Of a DNA stretch of 64,000 bases, positions 10,958 to 21,065 are shown piece by piece. A model generated the notes under the pieces. It saw only the letters and a list, made by a program, of their open reading frames with translations, was not told the origin of the DNA and made no database searches. The stretch comes from Beijerinckiaceae bacterium (lineage in GTDB: Bacteria > Pseudomonadota > Alphaproteobacteria > Rhizobiales > Beijerinckiaceae), in the NCBI GenBank assembly GCA_009773635.1, contig WSYC01000001.1, forward strand, positions 1 to 64,000, given 5' to 3'. How positions within the stretch are numbered: the stretch's first letter is position 1; each line of letters starts with the position of its first letter. The position numbers and the translations under genes are program-made.

Positions 10958-11680
10958 TCAGGCGAACATGTCGAGCAGGCCGTTGCCTTCGCTCTTGCGG
11001 GTCTCGACATCCTTGAGAACCAGGAAGCGCTCGGTGATCTTGCGGATATAGGCCTTGTCCGACAGCCGGGTCATATCGAGGTCTTTCTCGATCCAGGCCT
11101 TCAGCCGCTCGACCTTGCCCTGCACCGCCGCATTCGGAATATTGAGCGCGGTTTTCACGACATCGAACAGCACGGGGTCGCCGATGATCTGGTAGGCGTT
11201 GGTCGCGCTGCCGATCTTGCGATCAAAATAGAGCGCCGTGGAAACATCGGGGCTGAGCTCACCAAGACTGCTCTCGTATTTCGCTTCGGAATATTTCTTC
11301 ACGAGGCTATCGATGAAGGCGGCATCCTTCAGTTTCGCCACACCGCTGTTGAAGAAATCAAACGCCTTGTTGATTTCACGGTAGCTCGGGTCCGACATCC
11401 TGTTGACAAGCGCCGCCGAACTTGACGGATCGTCCTTCATGATCGTCTTGATCCGGAAGGGATAATCGAGCTGCGTTTCCATGTTGTAGGCGGTCAGCGC
11501 GAACTTGAAGACCCGATAATTCTTGAGAAAATCATCCGGGGTCTTCATCTCGGCAATTTTGGATTTGAAATACTCGACATCCGCCTTGATGACCGCACTT
11601 TTGGCGAATTTGGCCTTCTCGGTGACGAGCTTCTCGGGTGTCAGGCCCTTGTAGAGGCCGTAGGCCTGAATATTCAACAT
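10958..11680 (-). CDS. DUF1217 protein, flagellum-associated family
   Basis: About 240 residues matching the DUF1217 family, which in alphaproteobacteria is usually found in flagellar clusters; its biochemical role is unknown. Visible features are AYGLYKGLTPEKLVTEKAKF at the N-terminus, DFLKNYRVFKFALTAYNME, and a predicted all-helical C-terminus with DLDMTRLSDKAYIRKITERF. I chose the ATG at 11680 because AAGGA lies nine bases before it; the ATG at 11689 is too close to that site. It sits between nadD and rsfS, inside a block that is normally continuous in related genomes. Confidence 0.8.
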   Translation of the reverse strand: MLNIQAYGLYKGLTPEKLVTEKAKFAKSAVIKADVEYFKSKIAEMKTPDDFLKNYRVFKFALTAYNMETQLDYPFRIKTIMKDDPSSSAALVNRMSDPSYREINKAFDFFNSGVAKLKDAAFIDSLVKKYSEAKYESSLGELSPDVSTALYFDRKIGSATNAYQIIGDPVLFDVVKTALNIPNAAVQGKVERLKAWIEKDLDMTRLSDKAYIRKITERFLVLKDVETRKSEGNGLLDMFA

Positions 11681-11733
11681 GGCGATCATTCCTTGATCGG
11701 AAAATTTTCAGCCATCGTTCTCGCATACGCGCC

Positions 11734-12357
11734 TTAAATTTCTTTTAGCGTCGATGCCTGCATCTTCTGCATGCGCAATTGCGTCGAGGACGCGTCCGAG
11801 CGCCGGCCGTGCAGGAAAATCCACGCCGGTGCGGGCATCAGGACGAGCTGGGCAGCCTTCCGCTCATCGACACGATAGCCGGCATAGGCGCGGGCCGTTG
11901 GGCTGGCGACGGCCTTGAGCGTCGAGCCCGGCCGGTCGATGATTGCCATCGGCACCGCTTCGGCGATCTCCCGCCATTTCTGCCAACGGTGGAACCCGGC
12001 AAGATTATCCGCCCCCATCAGCCAGACGAAATTCACCCCGGGGCAGCGCGCCTTGAGAAACGCGATGGTCTCCTGCGTGTAGCGGGTGCCGATTTCAGCC
12101 TCGATGCCGGTAACGATGATGCGCGGCTCATGCCCGATCATGGCCCGGCACGCGGCCATGCGCTCTTCCTGCGAAGGCAGGCCGGAGATATCTTTCAGCG
12201 GATTGCCCGGTGTCACCAGCCACCAGATGCGGTCGAGCCTCAACCGCCGCAGCGCCGTTCTGGCGACGAGCAGATGCCCCTCATGCGGCGGATTGAACGA
12301 ACCGCCGAAAAGGCCGATGCTGAGGCCGGGCGCGTGGGGCGGGAGGGTGATGGGCAA
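11734..12357 (-). CDS. nadD: Nicotinate-nucleotide adenylyltransferase
   Basis: NadD adenylates nicotinate mononucleotide to deamido-NAD. The nucleotidyltransferase motif GLFGGSFNPPHEGHL is at residues 14-28, NPLKD and WLMGADNL follow, and the C-terminus keeps the S-S-T-x-L-R-x type ending (SSTQLRMQ). It begins with TTG, with GAGG about ten bases upstream inside the end of proA; no ATG fits before the GSFNPPH motif. It follows proA after four bases, so it belongs to the proBA transcript. Length 207 residues is normal. Confidence 0.93.
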   Translation of the reverse strand: MPITLPPHAPGLSIGLFGGSFNPPHEGHLLVARTALRRLRLDRIWWLVTPGNPLKDISGLPSQEERMAACRAMIGHEPRIIVTGIEAEIGTRYTQETIAFLKARCPGVNFVWLMGADNLAGFHRWQKWREIAEAVPMAIIDRPGSTLKAVASPTARAYAGYRVDERKAAQLVLMPAPAWIFLHGRRSDASSTQLRMQKMQASTLKEI

Positions 12358-12361
12358 ATCC

Positions 12362-13654
12362 CTACGGCCTCACCGTTCCCTCACCCACCACGCGATACTT
12401 GAAGCTGGTGAGCTGCTCGACGCCGACCGGCCCGCGCGCGTGCATGCGGCCCGTGGCAATGCCGATCTCGGCACCGAAGCCGAATTCGCCACCATCCGCG
12501 AATTGCGTCGAGGCGTTGTGCAGCACGATGGCCGAGTCGACCTCGGCGAGAAACTGCGCCGCCGCAGCCGCGTCCGCCGTGATGATCGCATCGGTATGGT
12601 GCGAGCCATGCTGCTCGATGTGCCGAACCGCATCCTCAAGCCCATCCACCACCTTTGCGGCGATGATGGCATCGAGGAATTCGGTGCCCCAATCCGCTTC
12701 GCTCGCCGGCGTGACGCGCGGATCGACTGCCTGCACGGCATCATCGCCGCGCACCGCGCAACCGGCGTCGAGCAGCGCTTTGACGAGCGGGGCGAGATGC
12801 GTCGCGGCGCAAGCGCCGTCCACCAGCAGCGTTTCCGCCGACCCGCAGACGCCGGTGCGGCGCAGTTTCGAATTCAGGAGCACGTCCTTCGCCATCGCGA
12901 GGTCCGCTGCTGCATGGACATAGACGTGATTATTGCCATCAAGGTGCGCGAACACCGGCACCCGCGCCTCCGCCTGCACCCGCGCGACGAGGCTCTTGCC
13001 GCCTCTGGGCACGATGACGTCGATCGCACCATCGAGCCCGGTCAGCATCTGGCCGACAGCCTCCCTGTCCCCCACCTGCACGAGCTGGATCGCGGCTTCA
13101 GGCACGCCTTCGGCCTTGAGCCCCGCAACCATCGCGGCATGAATGGCGATGGCGGAACGCAAAGCACCCGAGCCGGTACGCAAGATCACGGCATTGCCCG
13201 CCTTGAGGCAGAGCGCCCCGGCATCCGCCGTCACATTCGGGCGGCTCTCGAAGATCACGCCGATCACCCCGAGCGGTGTGCGGACGCGGGCAATCCTGAG
13301 CCCGTTCGGCCGCATCCATTCTTCCGTGACCGCGCCCACAGGGTCCGGCAGCGCGGCAATATCCTCGATCGATGCGGCGATGGCCTCGATGCGCTGCGCG
13401 TTGAGCAGCAAACGATCCAGAAACGCGGCGTTCTGGCCTTCGGCAGCCGCTTCGGCGCAATCGAGCGCATTGGCTTCGAGGATCGCGGCCTCTGCCACCC
13501 GCACGGCCCTGGCAGCAGAGCGCAGCGCCTGCGCCTTCTGGCCCGCCGGCATCCGGCCCAGCACACGCGCGGCCTCGCGCGCCTTGCGGCCCATGGCACG
13601 CAACTCGGCGGTCAGCTTCGCCTTGTCGGCGGGGTTGATAACATGCCGGTTCAT
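12362..13654 (-). CDS. proA: Glutamate-5-semialdehyde dehydrogenase (gamma-glutamyl phosphate reductase)
   Basis: The second enzyme of proline synthesis, reducing gamma-glutamyl phosphate with NADPH. 430 residues, normal for the family. The aldehyde-dehydrogenase-like fold shows [19 protein letters not shown], the glycine-rich [10 protein letters not shown], the cofactor region [13 protein letters not shown], and the catalytic cysteine in [15 protein letters not shown]. The start overlaps the end of proB by four bases (ATGA), so the two enzymes, whose intermediate is unstable, are made together. Confidence 0.96.
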   Translation of the reverse strand: MNRHVINPADKAKLTAELRAMGRKAREAARVLGRMPAGQKAQALRSAARAVRVAEAAILEANALDCAEAAAEGQNAAFLDRLLLNAQRIEAIAASIEDIAALPDPVGAVTEEWMRPNGLRIARVRTPLGVIGVIFESRPNVTADAGALCLKAGNAVILRTGSGALRSAIAIHAAMVAGLKAEGVPEAAIQLVQVGDREAVGQMLTGLDGAIDVIVPRGGKSLVARVQAEARVPVFAHLDGNNHVYVHAAADLAMAKDVLLNSKLRRTGVCGSAETLLVDGACAATHLAPLVKALLDAGCAVRGDDAVQAVDPRVTPASEADWGTEFLDAIIAAKVVDGLEDAVRHIEQHGSHHTDAIITADAAAAAQFLAEVDSAIVLHNASTQFADGGEFGFGAEIGIATGRMHARGPVGVEQLTSFKYRVVGEGTVRP

Positions 13655-14829
13655 TCGTCGTCTCCCCGCAGGGCATGCCCCGCGCCATCGCCCGACAGCG
13701 CGAGATCATCCCGGTGGATGATTTCCTTGCGGCCAGAATAGCCGAGGATGGCCTCGATGTCGCGGCTCGCGCGACCCATGATCTGCACGGCGTCGATCGC
13801 GTCATAGGCAACAAGCCCGCGCGCAACCTCGCCGCCGTCGAGCGCCCGGATCACCACGCAGTCGCCACGCGCGAAGGCCCCTTCCACCTTGCGGACCCCG
13901 GCGGGAAGCAGGCTCTTGCCAGCGCGCATCGCGGTGACAGCGCCGTCATCAATCGTGAGCATGCCGCGCGGCTCCAGCGTGCCGGAAATCCAGCGCTTGC
14001 GCGCCGTGACCGGCGTCGAGGGTGACAGGAACCAGGTGCAGCGTGCACCCTCCATCACCGCCTTGAGCGGGTGTTCGCGCGTGCCATTGGCGATCAGCAT
14101 CGCCGCGCCGCCGGTCGTGGCGATCTTGGCGGCCTCGATCTTGGTCATCATGCCGCCGCGCGAGAGTTCGGAGGCCGCCCCGCCCGCCATCGCCTCGATC
14201 TTCGCGGTGATCACCGGCACGAGCGGCACGAACTCGGCCTTCGGATCCTTGGCGGGGGGGGCGGTGAACAGCCCGTCGATATCCGAGAGCAGCACGACGC
14301 AATCCGCCGAGGCCATCGAGCCGACCCGGGCGGCAAGCCGGTCGTTGTCGCCATAGCGGATTTCCTGGGTTGCGACGGTATCGTTCTCGTTGATGACGGG
14401 AATGGCGCGGTGTCCCAGCAAGGTCGCCAGCGTCGCGCGGGCGTTGAGGTAGCGCCGGCGCTCCTCGGTATCGCCGTAGGTGAGGAGAATCTGTGCCGCC
14501 GTGATCTGATGCTTGGCAAGGCTCTCGGCCCAGACACGGGCGAGTGCAATCTGCCCGACGGCCGCCGCAGCCTGCGCCTCCTCCAGTTCCAGCGTCGGCT
14601 TTTTCAGCCCGAGAACGCCGCGCCCCATCGCGATCGCGCCGGAGGAGACCACGAGAATATCGGCCCCGCCGGCATGAAGCGCGGCGATATCATCGGCCAA
14701 TGCATCAAGCCATGCACGCCTGAGGCCGGACTTGCGGTCCACCAGCAGGGACGAGCCGACCTTGATGACGATGCGGCGGAAACTGGCAAGCGATGGAATC
14801 TGCACGGCACGGGACTTTCGGGAAGGCAT
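13651..14829 (-). CDS. proB: Glutamate 5-kinase
   Basis: ProB phosphorylates glutamate as the first committed step of proline synthesis and is normally inhibited by proline. From the ATG at 14829 the protein is 392 residues; the frame is open upstream but that part lacks family similarity. The amino-acid-kinase domain (about residues 10-270: [58 protein letters not shown]) is followed by a C-terminal PUA domain (about 285-365). It heads the proB-proA-nadD group. Confidence 0.95.
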   Translation of the reverse strand: MPSRKSRAVQIPSLASFRRIVIKVGSSLLVDRKSGLRRAWLDALADDIAALHAGGADILVVSSGAIAMGRGVLGLKKPTLELEEAQAAAAVGQIALARVWAESLAKHQITAAQILLTYGDTEERRRYLNARATLATLLGHRAIPVINENDTVATQEIRYGDNDRLAARVGSMASADCVVLLSDIDGLFTAPPAKDPKAEFVPLVPVITAKIEAMAGGAASELSRGGMMTKIEAAKIATTGGAAMLIANGTREHPLKAVMEGARCTWFLSPSTPVTARKRWISGTLEPRGMLTIDDGAVTAMRAGKSLLPAGVRKVEGAFARGDCVVIRALDGGEVARGLVAYDAIDAVQIMGRASRDIEAILGYSGRKEIIHRDDLALSGDGAGHALRGDDE

Positions 14830-15161
14830 CGACGTTAACCATGATGAGGACATGTCGTACACAAGACATATTCTGCTCGTATCATGCACCATCATATCTT
14901 GCACTTTTGCCGCAGAGACGCCGATTGTCGGTGCGATGCGGTTCTGTTACCTACGACGTATATTTTTAAACAAAGGTCATTTTGATGGAATATCGGGCCA
15001 TATTTTCCGACTCGATCCAGAAAGCCGGACAGCTTACGGCGGATCGCCCCAAAAAAACCGATCGCCGAATTCCCTCGCGTCAAACGGCCTCCGTTTATGA
15101 CTTTACGTCCTAGCAGGCCAGACCTCGACTTGGCTACTGCGCTCTCGCCCTGGGGATATCG
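14830..15161. other. Divergent intergenic region between proB and the coiled-coil gene
   Basis: 332 bases without a credible gene. It is clearly more AT-rich than its surroundings (for example GTATATTTTTAAAC around 14959-14972) and must hold the promoters of both flanking genes. A single TTAAC lies at 14835-14839, next to proB. No clear operator, terminator or small RNA was recognised. Confidence 0.5.
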
Positions 15162-16571
15162 ATGAACTGGGAGTTCCTGAAGATGCAACGCGATGGCAAG
15201 AGCCGGCAGAATACGCCGGTCGGCAGCCCCGGACTCGAAGAAGGACGCGCCGAAGTCCGGCTGTTGAACACCTTCGACGCGCGCGCGCTGGGAACGGCGC
15301 GCGAAACGGTGCGGGCCAAGCTCGAAGATTTCGAGACGACGCTTCAGACGATATCGCAGCTGCCCGAGCAGTTCCGGCTGGTGATGGCGCCGATCGAGAA
15401 TGCCGTGAATGCCATGGCGCTGCTGCGCAGCCGGCTCGAACTGGCGGAGGAGAATTATACCGCCGAACAACGCCGTGCCACGCAGCTGACAGCGGATCTG
15501 GCCAAGATCCAGGCCGAGGTGGACCGCCTCGCCTACGCCCTGAAAAGCGAAGAAGGAAGCGCCTCATCGCTGCGCGAGCGGAATGTCGCGCTTGAGGCAA
15601 ACCTGAATGACCTGCGCCGTGAGCACGTCGACCTGACGACGAAAATCACCCGGCTCGAGCCCCTGCTGCGCGAGACTCTGGCGTCGAAAGACGCGCTGGA
15701 TGTCGAGCTTTCGGCGCTTCGGCAGGCGAAATCGCAGACCGATGACATGCTCGTATCGCTGAAGGCGGACATGTCGTCGGCGCTGGATGAACTGGCAAGC
15801 CGCGACAACATCTATGCAACGCTCCAGCAATCCCACACCCGGAACGGCGAACGGCTTGAAGAGGCCAAGAAGGCGATCGGCGAGCTTGAAGCCTCGCTTC
15901 AATCGGTGAACGACAAGCTGTCCTCGATCTCGGCGGCCCTTTCCCGCGAACGGAATGCGGCCCGCAGCCTGCGCTCGGAAAACGAGCAGCTTCACAAGGA
16001 GCGCGAGGAAAACAAGCTCCAGTTCGAATCCCAGATCGAAGCCGCGCGGGCGCGCTACGATTTCGTGGAGAAGATGCTGGAAGATTCGCGCGCACGTTTC
16101 CACGAGGAAACCCGGCAGCTCTCGCTGGCGCGGCGGGAGCGTGTCGAACGCGACCGCGAGGTCGGTCGCCTGACGCTGGCGGTGGAAGCCTCCCAGCGCG
16201 ACGCGTCCGAACTCCGTGCGCAGGTCGCCTCGGCGCTCGAAAGCAGCGCCTCCACCAGCGCGCTGCTGGCCTCGGAAATCGAACAGCGCCGCAAGATCGA
16301 GCTCGAGATCGATCTGTTGCGCGCCGAGAACTCAAGCCTCATGCTCAAGCACAAGTCGCTGAGTGAATCCGCGCGGGCGAACCTCACGACCATCTCGGAA
16401 GCGACGAACAAGTTCCAGAGCAAGATGTCCCAGCTGCGCACGGAAAACGAGCAGCTCAGAGCCGAACTCAACGCCATCCGCAATGCCGATCCGGACGACG
16501 GCGACGATTTCGACTCTCTCTTCGAGCCTGAGCCGACGGACACCAACATCGTGCCGCTGCGCAAAGATTGA
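15162..16571 (+). CDS. Long coiled-coil protein, crescentin-like
   Basis: 469 residues, almost entirely heptad-rich from about residue 40 to 435, with a short basic N-terminus (KMQRDGKSRQNTPVGS) and an acidic tail (DPDDGDDFDSLFEPEP). No signal peptide, membrane segment or enzyme motif is seen. Length and build, an unstructured basic head plus a long rod, resemble crescentin, the intermediate-filament-like cell-curvature protein of Caulobacter; that is an inference from architecture, as coiled coils resemble one another. It is monocistronic, ends in its own terminator, and interrupts the obgE/proB junction on the opposite strand. An ATG seven codons later is a possible alternative start. Confidence 0.6.
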   Translation: MNWEFLKMQRDGKSRQNTPVGSPGLEEGRAEVRLLNTFDARALGTARETVRAKLEDFETTLQTISQLPEQFRLVMAPIENAVNAMALLRSRLELAEENYTAEQRRATQLTADLAKIQAEVDRLAYALKSEEGSASSLRERNVALEANLNDLRREHVDLTTKITRLEPLLRETLASKDALDVELSALRQAKSQTDDMLVSLKADMSSALDELASRDNIYATLQQSHTRNGERLEEAKKAIGELEASLQSVNDKLSSISAALSRERNAARSLRSENEQLHKEREENKLQFESQIEAARARYDFVEKMLEDSRARFHEETRQLSLARRERVERDREVGRLTLAVEASQRDASELRAQVASALESSASTSALLASEIEQRRKIELEIDLLRAENSSLMLKHKSLSESARANLTTISEATNKFQSKMSQLRTENEQLRAELNAIRNADPDDGDDFDSLFEPEPTDTNIVPLRKD

Positions 16572-16611
16572 GCAGGAAGCGAGGCATTGTCCCGTGATCG
16601 GGCCATGACCG

Positions 16612-16640
16612 GGCGTCGCGTTTGCCGCGGCGCCTTTTTT
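16612..16640 (+). terminator. Terminator after the crescentin-like gene
   Basis: GGCGTCGCG pairs with CGCGGCGCC (one G-T pair) around a five-base loop and is followed by six T residues. It lies 41 bases after the stop codon. Confidence 0.85.
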
Positions 16641-16649
16641 ATGGGCTGG

Positions 16650-18228
<1,579 letters not shown>

Positions 18229-18229
<1 letters not shown>

Positions 18230-18849
18230 TACATTCCCCCGACCGCAACCTCGCGTCCGTAGGGCACCGGCGCGCGCCAGCCCTTGAGGCTGGCCCAGAG
18301 CGAGCGGTTGAGCCGGTAGGTATCCACCGGCACGCTGTCGCCCCAGGCCGGGCGAAGCGCCATGCCGCCACCCTCGTACTGGAAGCCGCAATGCTCCAGC
18401 ACTCGCCGCGAGGCGGGATTGGTGACGCGCACCGTCGCCATCAGCTCCTGCGCCCCGGAATAGAGAAAGGCCGCATCGACGATCGCCTGCGCCGCTTCGG
18501 TGACATAGCCATTGCCCCAGTAGGGCACGCCGAGCCAGTAGCCGAGCGCAAGATCGCCCTCCGGCCTCAGGCGCAGCCCGATATTGCCAATGAGCTTCGA
18601 CGGCTCGTCCCGCGCCGCGATCGCCAGCGCAAGCCCCTTGCCCTCGGCATTGGCCGCGCGGGAAGCAATCACATAGCGCATCGCCTCCTCGACCGGATAA
18701 GGATGCGGGATCGGGGCCGTCATCTCGGAGACGCGGCGGTCGCCTGCGAGCGTTGCAATCGCCGGGGCGTCGGTGGCCTTCGGCCAACGCAGGAACAGCC
18801 GGGGCGTTTCAAGGGTAAACACATCATCACGAAACAGATCAGGAAACAT
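18229..18849 (-). CDS. GNAT N-acetyltransferase, RimJ/RimL type
   Basis: 206 residues and clearly a paralogue of the next gene. It starts FRDDVFTLETPRLFLRWPKA and has the acetyl-CoA loop GYWLGVPYWGNGYVTEAAQA and the family signature NPASRRVLEHCGFQYEG. It follows rpmA with about 180 bases between, and couples to the second acetyltransferase through TAATG. The proximity to two ribosomal proteins and obgE fits, but does not prove, a role in modifying a ribosomal protein. Confidence 0.9.
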
Positions 18850-18968
18850 GGCGCTCTTCCAAAGTTAGCCCGAAACGGGCCTGAAACGAGAAAGGGAGGC
18901 TTCGGTTCCCCGGCCTCCCCTTCAGATTTCGCTTTGGAGCAGGTGCTTGCACCCGTCTTCTCCGCTCA

Positions 18969-19002
18969 CCCGCCGGTTTGGTTCCCTGGGGAACCCGGCG
19001 GG
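18969..19002. repeat. GC-rich nested palindrome between rpmA and the acetyltransferase
   Basis: Outer arms CCCGCCGG/CCGGCGGG enclose a second hairpin TTCCC/GGGAA. It has no T-run, so it is not a standard terminator; it may be an mRNA-stabilising hairpin or a repetitive extragenic palindrome, placed just after the rpmA stop on the transcribed strand. Confidence 0.45.
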
Positions 19003-19027
19003 GGAGAGGATCATTCTCGCTCGCCGG

Positions 19028-19297
19028 TTATTCTGCTGCCGCGGCCGTTGCCGGGATTACGTTGACGTATTGACGCGGGCCTTTCTGTTTGAAGACCACC
19101 ATGCCGTCCGCTTTCGCGAACAGGGTATGATCGACGCCCATGCCGACGTTGATGCCCGCGTGCCACTTGGTGCCGCGCTGACGAATAATGATGTTGCCGG
19201 CCACGACTTCCTCGTTGCCGAACTTCTTCACGCCGAGGCGCTTTGAGTGTGAATCGCGACCGTTACGTGACGAGCCGCCAGCTTTTTTGTGAGCCAT
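19028..19297 (-). CDS. rpmA: 50S ribosomal protein L27
   Basis: 89 residues from the ATG at 19297, preceded by AGGAGCACT. The start [16 protein letters not shown], the [21 protein letters not shown] block and the [14 protein letters not shown] segment are diagnostic. The N-terminus reaches the peptidyl-transferase centre and is not of the Firmicutes type that needs cleavage. The C-terminus ends in alanines and a glutamate. It follows rplU after about 120 bases, the standard pair. Confidence 0.97.
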   Translation of the reverse strand: MAHKKAGGSSRNGRDSHSKRLGVKKFGNEEVVAGNIIIRQRGTKWHAGINVGMGVDHTLFAKADGMVVFKQKGPRQYVNVIPATAAAAE

Positions 19298-19417
19298 GAT
19301 AGTGCTCCTTCGTTCCCATGAGGGTCCGGGTTGATCTCTTGGGATCACCCTACCCGATCCGATTTAAAAATTCACGCGAAAAAATGTCAGTTGTGCTGAC
19401 CGACTTTCGCTCGAAAC

Positions 19418-20071
19418 TCAGAGATCCTTGCCGGACGCCAGCTCGGCCTGATCGGCCTTCGCGCGCGGCGGCTTGCCAGCGAGAAGCTCCTTGGCCTGCT
19501 CAACCCATTCCTCACGGGTCGCACGGCCACGCAGCGCGAGCTCCTCGTCCCACTTGGCGAGGGCGGCTGCATCCCAGCCAGCGATCATCGACCAGGTGGT
19601 GATGCCGGCAGCGCGAAGCTTCTTCTCGATCGTCGGACCAATGCCGGCGATCAGCGAGAGGTTTGATTCGTCACGCGCGCCAGCCGAGGCGGCGGCAGCA
19701 ACGGCCACAGCAGCGGCGGCAACCGCTGGCTTGGCGGCCTTCGCACCCGACGGCTTCTTGCCACCGGTGAGGATTTCGGTGATGCGCACCAGCGAGAGAT
19801 GCTGGCGATGGCCCTTCTTGCGCTTCGAATTCTGGCGGCGGCGCTTCTTGAAGGAGATCACCTTCGGGCCGCGTGCCTGCTCGACGAGTTCGCCGGCAAC
19901 GGTGGCGCCAGCCACGAACGGCGCGCCGACAACGGCCTTGTCGCCGCCGATCATGAGCACTTCGGTAAAAGCAATGATATCACCGGCTTCGCCTTCGAGG
20001 CGCTCGATGGTGATGACGTCGTTGGCGGCAACAGTATACTGCTTCCCGCCAGTCTTGATGACTGCGAACAT
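19418..20071 (-). CDS. rplU: 50S ribosomal protein L21 with a C-terminal helix-hairpin-helix extension
   Basis: 217 residues, roughly double the usual L21 length of about 103. Residues 1-103 are ordinary L21 ([33 protein letters not shown]). After an Ala/Val-rich linker (about 117-135), residues 138-200 read as a small helix-hairpin-helix unit: [20 protein letters not shown] then [20 protein letters not shown]. Such extensions are known in alphaproteobacterial L21 proteins; the function is unknown, with nucleic-acid binding a reasonable guess. A terminator-like hairpin lies in its leader. Confidence 0.95.
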   Translation of the reverse strand: MFAVIKTGGKQYTVAANDVITIERLEGEAGDIIAFTEVLMIGGDKAVVGAPFVAGATVAGELVEQARGPKVISFKKRRRQNSKRKKGHRQHLSLVRITEILTGGKKPSGAKAAKPAVAAAAVAVAAAASAGARDESNLSLIAGIGPTIEKKLRAAGITTWSMIAGWDAAALAKWDEELALRGRATREEWVEQAKELLAGKPPRAKADQAELASGKDL

Positions 20072-20191
20072 TAGTCAGGTCCTTTGCTTCACCACCTTCA
20101 GCACAAGCGTGCCGGGCAGCCTTTTTGGGTTTCAGGCTCCGTTAGAAACCATCGTTCTCCGGAGAAAACAGGGCATCATCGGCGCCAAACG

Positions 20192-20217
20192 AAAAAGCGC
20201 GGTTCTTCCGCCGCGCT
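20192..20217 (-). terminator. Terminator-like hairpin in the rplU leader
   Basis: On the minus strand AGCGCGG and CCGCGCT pair around an eight-base loop and are followed by five T residues. It lies 121-146 bases upstream of the rplU start with no recognisable gene before it on that strand, so it may be an attenuator in the rplU-rpmA leader or the terminator of an unrecognised short transcript. Confidence 0.5.
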
Positions 20218-20310
20218 GGATGGGGCTGCAATACGGGCTTTGAGGATGATATGTCAAGGCAAATCCGGGCTAAACCGCCTCTACAAGCCCATTTCCAGGA
20301 GAAAATCTCC

Positions 20311-20754
20311 ATGAAACGCATCACGCGCGAGCACTCCATCAGAATCCCCCTGCCGGTCGAGGCCGCCTTCCCGCTCTTTACCCCGCGCGGTGAGATGGAC
20401 TGGATCGCCGATTGGCAACCCGCTTTCATCCACCCACCGGATGGCAGGACGGAGGAAGGCATGGTGTTCACAACCGGCAGCGGCGCGGAGGAGACATTCT
20501 GGTCCTGCATCGAGTGGGCACCCGAGATTTACCGGGTTCGCTACGCCCGCGTCACACCGGCAAGCCGCTTCGCACATGTCGCGGTTCGCTGCATCGCGAC
20601 CGGTTCAAACAGCACGCGAATCGAGGTCCGCTATGAAATGACGGCGCTGAATGCTGCGGGCGAGGTCAAACTCGCCCAGACGACGCCAGAGGCGTTCAAA
20701 GCCATGATCGAAGGCTGGAAGACACTGATCGAGCGTCATATCGCGAAGAACTGA
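20311..20754 (+). CDS. SRPBCC-family (START/Bet v1-like) protein
   Basis: 147 residues from the ATG at 20311, which has AGGAG ten bases upstream. The helix-grip pattern is seen in REHSIRIPLPVEAAFPLFTP, MDWIADWQPAF and the C-terminal helix AFKAMIEGWKTLIERHI. Families of this fold bind hydrophobic ligands; no ligand or partner is evident. It lies alone between the divergent rplU and the flagellin promoter, so context does not help. Confidence 0.75.
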   Translation: MKRITREHSIRIPLPVEAAFPLFTPRGEMDWIADWQPAFIHPPDGRTEEGMVFTTGSGAEETFWSCIEWAPEIYRVRYARVTPASRFAHVAVRCIATGSNSTRIEVRYEMTALNAAGEVKLAQTTPEAFKAMIEGWKTLIERHIAKN

Positions 20755-21065
20755 CCGCCTGCCGGCGATTTCGGGAAATCCAAGTGCCGTCAAAACCTCA
20801 CAGCAGATCAGCATTCCCACAACAAACAATTGAAATTACTTGGTTATTTTAGGTCATAAAATCCGTTAACCATCTCTTTTAACCGTTCGTTAACCTTACC
20901 GAATTCTTTTTCGTTAAGGTTACCAAATTTAACCAAGCTTTAGACGATCCGGGCGCACTCTCCCTCTTACGGACGCATTACGACCCCAGAAGCCACCTTC
21001 CAGAACAACGGCGAGAACCGCCAGGAAGAACGCACGGGGCCGACAAGCGACACAGAAGGTGCCCC
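20755..21065 (+). promoter_or_regulatory. Promoter and leader region of the first flagellin gene
   Basis: 311 bases holding five TTAA tetramers between 20860 and 20955 in otherwise GC-rich DNA, including the full CtrA-type site listed separately. The ribosome-site region ACAGAAGGTGC (21052-21062) is identical to one at 25264-25274 before the second flagellin. No small gene was seen. Confidence 0.6.
20879..20893. promoter_or_regulatory. CtrA-type box upstream of flagellin 1
   Basis: TTAACCGTTCGTTAA fits TTAA-N7-TTAA exactly, the site of the cell-cycle regulator CtrA (established for Caulobacter and other alphaproteobacteria). It lies 173 bases upstream of the flagellin start; the site before the second flagellin lies 176 bases upstream of its start, which supports function. 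Confidence 0.65.

Noticed and set aside
12086-13741. A 551-codon plus-strand frame opposite nadD and proA
   Set aside because: Complete antisense overlap with conserved enzymes.
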